Shown: positions 1-5,350 of the stretch, piece after piece
Position numbering within the stretch: position 1 is the first letter of the stretch
Layout: the number at the start of each line of letters is the position of its first letter
Notes under the pieces: generated by a model
Databases searched by the model: none
Seen by the model: only the letters and a program-made list of their open reading frames with translations
Told to the model about the DNA's origin: nothing
Source of the DNA: an uncultured Bacilli bacterium
GTDB taxonomy: Bacteria > Bacillota_I > Bacilli_A > RF39 > UBA660
Assembly: GCA_947588975.1 (NCBI GenBank)
Contig: CANQAF010000046.1
Location: 1 to 8,258, forward strand
Direction: 5' to 3'
DNA length: 8,258 nucleotides
Program-made: the position numbers and the translations under genes

Positions 1-77
1 GGGGTTGTGATAACTGCTATAATTCCTAATATTACGATTACTGCTAGTAACTCAATCAATGTAAATCCTTTTTTCAT
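1..77 (-). CDS. Type IV pilin / competence pseudopilin-like protein, N-terminal fragment
   Basis: The first 25 codons of a gene that leaves the window at position 1. The ATG is at 77-75 on the minus strand, preceded by a strong AAAGGAG (87-93) nine bases upstream. The translation begins MKKGFTLIELLAVIVILG and continues IIAVITTP. This is the class III signal of type IV prepilins: a short positive leader, a Gly at -1 (G4), Phe as the first mature residue (F5), Glu at mature position +5 (E9) and then a hydrophobic helix. In the family, a prepilin peptidase cuts after the Gly and methylates the Phe, and the helix packs in the pilus or pseudopilus core. The fragment cannot show whether this is a ComGC-like competence pseudopilin, a major pilin or a type II secretion pseudopilin. 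The gene lies downstream of xfp on the same strand, but a terminator-like hairpin stands between them. Confidence 0.88.
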   Translation of the reverse strand, partial: MKKGFTLIELLAVIVILGIIAVITT

Positions 78-100
78 TTTTCTTCACTCCTTTAGACAAT

Positions 101-126
101 AAAAAAAGAGGGGATTACCCCCCCCC
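101..126 (-). terminator. Rho-independent terminator downstream of xfp, containing a C9 tract
   Basis: Read on the minus strand, a run of nine G (plus-strand C at 118-126) is followed by a TAAT loop, CCCCTC (plus 108-113) and seven T (101-107). Six base pairs can form, one of them G-U, with a 4-base loop and a U-tract, which is the usual form of an intrinsic terminator. It sits 75 bases after the xfp stop codon and only 8 bases before the AAAGGAG of the pilin-like gene. It therefore either separates the two genes or sits in the pilin leader. The homopolymer lets the stem slide and could vary in length. Confidence 0.72.
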
Positions 127-200
127 GTTTGCAAAAAGCATACTTCATATTTTCTGCTCATCACAAACTATTCTATGATTGATTTGACATATTTATCTTA

Positions 201-2624
201 TCATATATTGTTTTGATTTACAATATTTTGTTGAAGACTTTTCCATTTCCAATCTTTTACCTCTGGCATATCTTCTCCATATTCCTTAATATATTGCTTA
301 TGTTCGACTAATTTATCTCTCATCATTTGAAAAACATATGCACCACGATTCCCAAGTTGTGGCAATCGTTTTACCATATCCATTACTAAATGATAACGAT
401 CGATTTCATTTTGAACACGCATGTCAAATGGAGTTGTAATTGTTCCTTCTTCTTGATAACCGCATACATGCAAATTACGATTATGACGATGATATAAAAG
501 TTCATGAATTAAAGACTGATATCCATGGTAAACAAATACAATTGGTTTATTTTTAGTAAACAATTCATCATAATCTTCATGACTTAAACCATGAGGATGT
601 TCTTCATTTGGTAAAAGTTTCATTAAATCCACTACATTAATAAAGCGAATTTTGATTTCTGGAAGATATTGATGCATAATTGTGACTGCAGCAAGTCCTT
701 CCAACGTAGGAGTATCTCCACAAGTCGCTAACACAATATCTGGTTCGCATCCTTGATCATTGCTTGCCCATTGCCAAATACCAATTCCTTGTGTACAATG
801 TTTTACTGCTTGTTCCATTGTTAACCATTGAGGTCTTGGATGTTTGGAAGCTATAATCACATTCACATAATTTTTACTACGAATACAATGATCAAATACA
901 GAGAGTAAACAATTCGCATCTGGTGGTAAATACATACGAACAATATCAGCTTTTTTATTGGTTACATGATCTAAAAATCCTGGATCTTGATGTGTATAGC
1001 CATTATGATCTTGTTGCCAAACATTAGAAGATAACACATAATTTAATGAAGCAATTTCTTGACGCCAAGGAAGCTCTTTCGTTACCTTTAACCATTTGGC
1101 ATGCTGACTTACCATAGAATCAATAATACGAATAAATGCTTCGTAACTTGCAAAAAAGCCATGACGACCGGTCAATAAATAACCTTCTAACCAACCTTCA
1201 CATAAATGTTCACTTAGCATAGAATCCATAACTCTTCCATTTGGAGATAAAAATTCATCATTATTTTTATAAGAACCATTCCATGCACGAGTAGTAGCTT
1301 CGAATACCTTATTTAATCGATTCGACAAAGTTTCATCTGGTCCAAAAATACGAAAATTACGATTTTCTTGATTCAACAAAAAGATATCACGAACAAAATT
1401 ACCCAAAACCATCATATCTTGTGCTTCTACGGCACCAGGTTCTGGAATATATACTTCATATCTTCTAAAATCAGGAACTCTTAATTCTTTTAGTAACAAT
1501 CCCCCATTTGCATGTGGGTTAGCTCCCATACGATGAATTCCTTTAGGAGCCAATTCCTTTAATTCAGGACGCAAGCTTCCATTTTCATCGAATAACTCTT
1601 CTGGATGATAACTTTTAAGCCATGCTTCTAACTGGGCAATATGTTCCTCTTTATCCATAGCAATTGGAACTTGATGAGCACGGAAAGTACCCTCTATTTC
1701 TTTCTCATCCACTATTTTAGGCCCTGTCCAACCTTTTGGAGAACGAAAGATAATCATTGGCCACATTGGACGTGTTGTATCCCCAGTTGTACGAGCATGT
1801 GCTTGAATTCGTTTAATATCTGTAATTACTTGATCCATAACAGTTGCCATCTTTTCATGCATAACGATTGGATCGTCCCCTTCTACATAATAAGGTTTCC
1901 ACCCACATCCTTCAAAAAATTTTCGAGATTCTTCCATAGAAATTCGAGAAAATATTGTAGGGTTACTAATCTTGTACCCATTTAAATGTAGAATAGGAAG
2001 TACAGCACCATCTGTGATAGGATTTAAAAATTTATTGGATTGCCATGAAGTGGCGAGTGGTCCAGTTTCTGCTTCGCCATCCCCAACTACACAAGCAACA
2101 ATTAAATCTGGATTATCAAAAACAGCGCCAAAAGAATGAGCTAAAGAATAACCTAATTCTCCACCTTCATTGATAGAGCCTGGAGTTTCTGGTGCTGCAT
2201 GGCTTGAAATCCCTCCTGGGAAAGAAAATTGTTTAAATAATTTTTTCATTCCATCCAAATCTTCACTGACATCTGGATATATCTCACTATAGGTACCTTC
2301 TAGATAAGTGTTTGCAACTACAGCATTCCCACCATGCCCAGGACCAGATACATAAATCATATTTAAATCATATTTTTTAATAACTCGATTCAAATGCACA
2401 TAAATAAAATTTTGTCCTGGAACAGTTCCCCAATGTCCTACAATTTTTCTTTTGATATGCTCTCTTTTTAAAGGTTCACGTAATAATGGATTATCTAATA
2501 AATAAAGTTGGCCAACTGACAAATAATTGGCAGCGCGAAAATAAGCATCTATTTTTGCCAACATATCAGGAGATAATGTATTTTTTAAATTTTCATTTAG
2601 GTTAGAATTATATGAATTCAACAT
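201..2624 (-). CDS. xfp: Phosphoketolase (xylulose-5-phosphate / fructose-6-phosphate)
   Basis: An 807-residue, thiamine-diphosphate-dependent cytoplasmic enzyme. The family cleaves xylulose-5-phosphate (and often fructose-6-phosphate) with phosphate to acetyl phosphate plus glyceraldehyde-3-phosphate (or erythrose-4-phosphate), the key step of heterolactic and bifid-type fermentation. Length and layout match full-length family members. Visible signatures are HWGT (His64), SGPGHGGN (His97), SSHAAPETPGS (His142), the ThDP/Mg motif GDGEAETGPLATSWQSN from 181, RAHQVP (His317), EGWLEGYLLTGRHG (Glu480, matching the cofactor-activating Glu of bifidobacterial enzymes) and LDHVTNKK (His553). All active-site His positions known from Bifidobacterium appear present. 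The ATG has an AAGAGGG four bases upstream, and the stop is TGA directly followed by TAA. It is a single-gene unit with its own promoter and terminator. Substrate preference (Xpk or Xfp) cannot be read from sequence. Confidence 0.97.
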   Translation of the reverse strand: MLNSYNSNLNENLKNTLSPDMLAKIDAYFRAANYLSVGQLYLLDNPLLREPLKREHIKRKIVGHWGTVPGQNFIYVHLNRVIKKYDLNMIYVSGPGHGGNAVVANTYLEGTYSEIYPDVSEDLDGMKKLFKQFSFPGGISSHAAPETPGSINEGGELGYSLAHSFGAVFDNPDLIVACVVGDGEAETGPLATSWQSNKFLNPITDGAVLPILHLNGYKISNPTIFSRISMEESRKFFEGCGWKPYYVEGDDPIVMHEKMATVMDQVITDIKRIQAHARTTGDTTRPMWPMIIFRSPKGWTGPKIVDEKEIEGTFRAHQVPIAMDKEEHIAQLEAWLKSYHPEELFDENGSLRPELKELAPKGIHRMGANPHANGGLLLKELRVPDFRRYEVYIPEPGAVEAQDMMVLGNFVRDIFLLNQENRNFRIFGPDETLSNRLNKVFEATTRAWNGSYKNNDEFLSPNGRVMDSMLSEHLCEGWLEGYLLTGRHGFFASYEAFIRIIDSMVSQHAKWLKVTKELPWRQEIASLNYVLSSNVWQQDHNGYTHQDPGFLDHVTNKKADIVRMYLPPDANCLLSVFDHCIRSKNYVNVIIASKHPRPQWLTMEQAVKHCTQGIGIWQWASNDQGCEPDIVLATCGDTPTLEGLAAVTIMHQYLPEIKIRFINVVDLMKLLPNEEHPHGLSHEDYDELFTKNKPIVFVYHGYQSLIHELLYHRHNRNLHVCGYQEEGTITTPFDMRVQNEIDRYHLVMDMVKRLPQLGNRGAYVFQMMRDKLVEHKQYIKEYGEDMPEVKDWKWKSLQQNIVNQNNI

Positions 2625-2656
2625 ATGGCCCTCTTTTCTATTCTTATATCAATATT

Positions 2657-2685
2657 ATTTTACAAAAATTTCTACAAAACTGCAA
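2657..2685 (-). promoter_or_regulatory. Sigma-A-type promoter of xfp
   Basis: On the minus strand, TTGCAG (2680-2685) is followed after 17 bases by TAAAAT (2657-2662), near the consensus in both sequence and spacing. Transcription would start near 2650, giving a leader of roughly 25 bases ahead of the xfp ATG. It is divergent from the rnjA promoter, with 46 bp between the two -35 boxes. I saw no convincing CcpA (cre) operator. Confidence 0.68.
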
Positions 2686-2731
2686 GAACTAACTGATCGG
2701 AAGTATGAATTTATTTTTAGAGTTTCAGGCA

Positions 2732-2760
2732 TTTACAAATTTAAAAAAAAACGTTATAAT
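2732..2760 (+). promoter_or_regulatory. Sigma-A-type promoter of rnjA
   Basis: TTTACA (2732-2737), a 17-base A-rich spacer and a perfect TATAAT (2755-2760). The predicted start near 2767 gives a leader of about 35 bases carrying AAAGGAG (2789-2795), six bases before the rnjA ATG. The -10 box is the left half of the 12-bp palindrome TATAATATTATA (2755-2766). Confidence 0.75.
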
Positions 2761-2801
2761 ATTATAGTTAAATTTCAAATTTATGAAGAAAGGAGTTTCA
2801 A

Positions 2802-4499
2802 ATGAAAATTTTTAACAACGAGGACACAAAAATATTTGCTTTAGGTGGCCTTGGTGAAGTCGGAAAAAATATGTATTGTGTAATGCATAATAATGAACTT
2901 ATTATAACAGATGCGGGTATTACTTTCCCTGAAGGAGAGTTAATGGGAGTTGACTATGTCATTCCTGATTTCTCATTTTTGAAAAAAAATGAATCTAAAA
3001 TAAAAGCTTTATTTATTACACATGGTCATGAAGATCATATCGGTGGAATTCCCTTTTTATTACAAACGGTAAATATTCCCGTTATTTATTCTCCAAATCA
3101 AGCAGTAGGGTTAATTAAAAAGAAATTAGAAGATAAAAATATTCAATACAAAAACATCATTGTTTATGATGAAAAAACAAAAGTAAAATTTAAAAATATC
3201 GAAGTAGAATTTTTTAGAACAACTCATTCCATTCCAGATTCACATGGAATTTGTATTACAACCCCAAATGGTACAATTGTAACAACAGGTGACTTTAAAT
3301 TTGATTTAACACCAATTGGACCTATTGCCAACATTCATAAAATGGCTGCGATTGGAAAAAGGGGTGTTACACTTTTATTAAGCGATAGTACCAATGCATT
3401 AAATGAAGGAGTAAGTGCTAGTGAATCACGTGTAGATAGTGCCTTACAAGAAATTTTTAGACGTAAAAACGGACGTATTATTATTGCAACATTTGCATCT
3501 AATATCTACCGTTTAAAACATATTGTTGATACTTGCAAAAAGAATGGAAGAAAAATTGCAACATTTGGACGTAGTATGGAAAATAATATTGAAATCTCTA
3601 TTCAAGGTGGATATATTAAACATAAAGAAGTGTTCATTACACCTGAAGAAGCCAATCATCTTCCACCAAATCAAGTTTGTTTATTATGCACTGGAAGTCA
3701 AGGAGAACCATTAGCAGCTTTATCCCGCATTGCAAATGGTATTCATCGTTCTATTAAACTACAACCAGATGATACAGTAATTTTCTCATCTTCTGCAATT
3801 CCTGGAAATGCATTAAGTATCTCTAGAACGATTAATAAACTTTACTTACAAGGAGTCGATGTATATACCAATACTTCATTAGGTGATATTCATACTTCTG
3901 GACATGCTTATCAAGAAGAATTAAAACTTATGATCCGACTGATCAACCCAAAATACCTCATGCCATTTCATGGTGAATACCGAATGTTAAAACAACATGC
4001 CGATTTAGGAGTTGTCTGTGGTATTCCAAAGGAAAATACCTTTATCCTAGAAAATGGTGAAGTATTATCCATGTATAAAGGGACAATTAAAAAAGCAGGT
4101 ATGATTCCTGCAGGAGATATCTACGTTGACGGAAATCGTATAGGAGATGTCGGTGCAGCTGTCATAAAAGATAGAAAAATTATGGCAAATGATGGAATTA
4201 TTGTTGTCATCGCTAACATTGATACTAAAGCAACGAAGTTACTTGGAAAAGTCAATATCACAACAAGGGGATTTGTTTTAGTCAACGAAAATGAAGAATT
4301 ATTGAAAGACTTGGAAGATATTTGTAAAAATGCCATTCTTTCTAAATTAGCGCCACCTGTCAATTATAGCGATATTAAACAAGAAATTATTTCTGAATTA
4401 TCTGCTTATGCATATGAAAAAACAGGTAGAAAGCCAATAATTTTACCTGTCATTATGGATATCAAAAAGAGCAAAAAAGAAACTACAGTTGAAGCATAG
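2802..4499 (+). CDS. rnjA: Ribonuclease J1-type exo/endoribonuclease
   Basis: A 565-residue metallo-beta-lactamase/beta-CASP nuclease. RNase J proteins degrade RNA 5' to 3' from 5'-monophosphate ends and also cut internally. They act in mRNA turnover and in 16S rRNA and other RNA maturation. The N-terminus (FALGGLGEVGKN) and the zinc motif HGHEDH at 74-79 align position for position with B. subtilis RNase J1. The other metal ligands also fall at J1 numbering: His142 (RTTHSIPDS), Asp164 (TTGDFKFD) and His390 (MPFHGEYRM). The beta-CASP domain covers about 210-370 and includes ATFASNIYRLKH, FGRSMENN and CTGSQGEP. HTSGHA (His368) follows, and the C-terminal domain ends in KPIILPVIM. Close similarity along the whole length favours J1 over J2. 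About 13 residues (DIKKSKKETTVEA) extend past the usual C-terminus and are encoded by the terminator hairpin. In B. subtilis rnjA follows rpoY; here it stands alone with its own promoter. The start is fixed by AAAGGAG and the alignment to J1. Confidence 0.96.
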   Translation: MKIFNNEDTKIFALGGLGEVGKNMYCVMHNNELIITDAGITFPEGELMGVDYVIPDFSFLKKNESKIKALFITHGHEDHIGGIPFLLQTVNIPVIYSPNQAVGLIKKKLEDKNIQYKNIIVYDEKTKVKFKNIEVEFFRTTHSIPDSHGICITTPNGTIVTTGDFKFDLTPIGPIANIHKMAAIGKRGVTLLLSDSTNALNEGVSASESRVDSALQEIFRRKNGRIIIATFASNIYRLKHIVDTCKKNGRKIATFGRSMENNIEISIQGGYIKHKEVFITPEEANHLPPNQVCLLCTGSQGEPLAALSRIANGIHRSIKLQPDDTVIFSSSAIPGNALSISRTINKLYLQGVDVYTNTSLGDIHTSGHAYQEELKLMIRLINPKYLMPFHGEYRMLKQHADLGVVCGIPKENTFILENGEVLSMYKGTIKKAGMIPAGDIYVDGNRIGDVGAAVIKDRKIMANDGIIVVIANIDTKATKLLGKVNITTRGFVLVNENEELLKDLEDICKNAILSKLAPPVNYSDIKQEIISELSAYAYEKTGRKPIILPVIMDIKKSKKETTVEA

Positions 4500-4512
4500 T
4501 TTCTTTTTTTGC
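4471..4512. terminator. Bidirectional hairpin terminator shared by rnjA and the small convergent ORF
   Basis: GCAAAAAAGAAACTA (4471-4485) pairs with TAGTTTCTTTTTTTGC (4497-4512), giving 15 base pairs with a single bulged base (six A against seven T) around an 11-base loop. The plus-strand transcript ends in T3CT7 and the minus-strand transcript in a T-rich arm too, so it can terminate from both sides. The rnjA stop (TAG, 4497-4499) and the stop of the minus-strand small ORF (TAG, complement of 4483-4485) sit at the two inner ends of the stem. The stem is AT-rich, so efficiency is uncertain. Confidence 0.7.
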
Positions 4513-4617
4513 AATCTCCTTTGTTTGTAACTGCTTAGTAAAAGCCGCAATTTTACTATATTTTAAATCATTCATCATTTCATCATACATACGATTTAGT
4601 CTTTTGATATCATTCAT
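4483..4617 (-). CDS. Candidate 44-residue small protein, unknown function
   Basis: The minus-strand ATG at 4617-4615 is preceded, six bases upstream, by an excellent AGAGGTGA (4623-4630). The reading frame is 44 codons and ends in TAG at 4485-4483, inside the 3' end of rnjA (17-nt overlap). The protein starts MNDIKRLNRMYDEMMNDLKY and ends IAKKETMLQL. It is hydrophilic, Lys/Met-rich and probably helical, with no signal peptide, membrane segment or Cys. I recognise no family. Support comes from the ribosome binding site, a possible promoter at 4642-4669 and the bidirectional terminator matching its end. Chance or an antisense RNA without a protein remain possible. It shares the peptide KKET with the RNase J C-terminus because both are read from the two arms of the same inverted repeat. 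Confidence 0.55.
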   Translation of the reverse strand: MNDIKRLNRMYDEMMNDLKYSKIAAFTKQLQTKEIAKKETMLQL

Positions 4618-4641
4618 CCTATTCACCTCTAAATGCACTTT

Positions 4642-4669
4642 AACATAAAATAACGTTTTAAAAAATCAA
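4642..4669 (-). promoter_or_regulatory. Possible promoter of the small convergent ORF
   Basis: On the minus strand, TTGATT (complement of 4664-4669), a 16-base spacer and TATGTT (complement of 4642-4647). Transcription would begin near 4635, just ahead of AGAGGTGA. Both boxes match only four of six consensus bases and the DNA is AT-rich, so this is weak. Confidence 0.3.
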
Positions 4670-4700
4670 TTCGACAAAACTAGAAAAAAAAAGAATCAAG

Positions 4701-4750
4701 ATTGATGGTTTTTTATAGTAAATTGATATTTTTTATAGTATAATGATATT
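4701..4750 (+). repeat. 20-bp tandem direct repeat upstream of recU
   Basis: Positions 4711-4730 (TTTTATAGTAAATTGATATT) and 4731-4750 (TTTTATAGTATAATGATATT) match at 18 of 20 bases and abut. An earlier ATTGAT at 4701-4706 followed by GGTTTTTTATAGTA gives a third, partial unit. The ATTGAT-like cores at 4701, 4722 and 4742 are spaced 20-21 bp, about two helical turns, so they would face the same side of the DNA. The array ends one base before the GGTGAT ribosome binding site of recU and covers its probable promoter. Confidence 0.72.
4702..4744 (+). promoter_or_regulatory. Promoter region of the recU-PBP operon
   Basis: Two readings compete. A perfect TATAAT at 4739-4744 has no good -35 box and would start the transcript near 4751, almost at the ribosome binding site. 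Alternatively TTGATG (4702-4707), 17 bases and GATATT (4725-4730) would start near 4737, giving a leader of about 20 bases. Either lies within the tandem repeat. A promoter here is expected because the upstream gene, rnjA, ends in a terminator. Confidence 0.42.
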
Positions 4751-4759
4751 GGTGATGAT

Positions 4760-5350
4760 ATGAAATATCCCATGGGTATTAAAAACAACATAAAAAAAAC
4801 GATTCACTATGGGAACCGTGGTATGTCTTTAGAAGAAGATATCAATATCACAAATAACTATTATCGTGAAGAAGATATTGCTGTCATATACAAAAAACCA
4901 ACGCCAATTACCATTACAAAAGTAGATTACCCAAGTAGAAAAGAAGCAATTATTAAAGAAGCATTCTTTAAAACTCCTTCTACAACTGATTACAATGGTA
5001 TTTATCGTGGAAAATACATTGATTTTGAGGCAAAAGAAACACAAAAAGATAGATTTCCACTATCAAATATTCATTCTCACCAAATAACACATTTAAAACA
5101 AATTATTAAACATGGTGGAATTGGATTTTTTATCATTCGCTTTTCTAAAAGGAATGAAACATATTTACTAAAAGGAAATACGTTATTCGAATTTATGGAA
5201 CAAACCAATCAAAAATCTATCCCAATATCTTATTTCAAAGAACATGGATATTTAATAATAGAGAAATTAAAACCAAGAATAGATTATTTATCAATTGTAG
5301 ATGATATTTATTTTGAAGGAGGACCTTATGAACAAAATACTAAAAGATAA
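4760..5350 (+). CDS. recU: Holliday junction resolvase RecU
   Basis: A 196-residue cytoplasmic nuclease of the RecU family (B. subtilis about 206). RecU cuts four-way junctions in recombinational repair and chromosome segregation, with RuvAB and RecA as partners. Visible motifs are YGNRGMSLEEDIN (from 17), IAVIYKKPTPITI (40-52), STTDYNGIYRGKYIDFEAKE (74-93) and IHSHQITHL (104-112). Catalytic metal-binding residues are probably Asp77, Glu90 and Lys92, with the same spacing as Asp88/Glu101/Lys103 of B. subtilis RecU. The N-terminal arm before NRG is about ten residues shorter than in Bacillus. The start is chosen because GGTGAT (4751-4756), matching the 3' part of the extended Shine-Dalgarno, lies at suitable distance and because MKYPMG aligns with the Bacillus start IRYPNG. 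The 3' end overlaps the PBP gene by 23 nt, and the last codons contain that gene's ribosome binding site. Confidence 0.96.
   Translation: MKYPMGIKNNIKKTIHYGNRGMSLEEDINITNNYYREEDIAVIYKKPTPITITKVDYPSRKEAIIKEAFFKTPSTTDYNGIYRGKYIDFEAKETQKDRFPLSNIHSHQITHLKQIIKHGGIGFFIIRFSKRNETYLLKGNTLFEFMEQTNQKSIPISYFKEHGYLIIEKLKPRIDYLSIVDDIYFEGGPYEQNTKR
5316..5322 (+). promoter_or_regulatory. Ribosome binding site of the PBP gene inside recU
   Basis: AAGGAGG ends five bases before the ATG at 5328. It lies within the recU codons for Glu-Gly-Gly near its C-terminus. It fixes the PBP start, which includes the extra N-terminal hydrophobic hairpin, and suggests translational coupling with recU. Confidence 0.85.

Noticed and set aside
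201..203. Use of the Mycoplasma code (TGA as Trp), considered because of the low GC
   Set aside because: Trp is TGG throughout xfp and the PBP gene, and xfp ends in TGA at the expected protein length; TAA follows directly, so this site alone is not decisive.
184..211. Plus-strand TTGACA, 16 bases, TATTGT, a possible promoter antisense to the end of xfp
   Set aside because: The -35 is perfect but the -10 matches only four of six and no plus-strand gene or RNA structure follows; likely chance in AT-rich DNA.
1641..1985. Open frame of 114 codons on the plus strand inside xfp
   Set aside because: It lies antisense to strongly conserved phosphoketolase codons, has Phe/Ser/Ile-rich low-quality composition and no convincing ribosome binding site.
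2686..2760. Possible CcpA (cre) operator between xfp and rnjA, expected for a carbon-metabolism gene
   Set aside because: The best stretch, around AAAAAACGTTATAA, matches only about 8 of 14 consensus positions, which is no better than background.
3523..3714. Open frame of 63 codons on the plus strand, in another frame of rnjA
   Set aside because: It lies wholly within the beta-CASP coding region, which is intact in the main frame.
4121..4363. Open frame of 80 codons on the minus strand inside rnjA
   Set aside because: Antisense to the conserved RNase J C-terminal domain, with no recognisable domain or ribosome binding site.
4829..5044. Open frame of 71 codons on the minus strand inside recU
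   Set aside because: Its Phe/Ile/Cys-rich sequence is the expected mirror of A-rich recU codons including the catalytic motif; no independent support.
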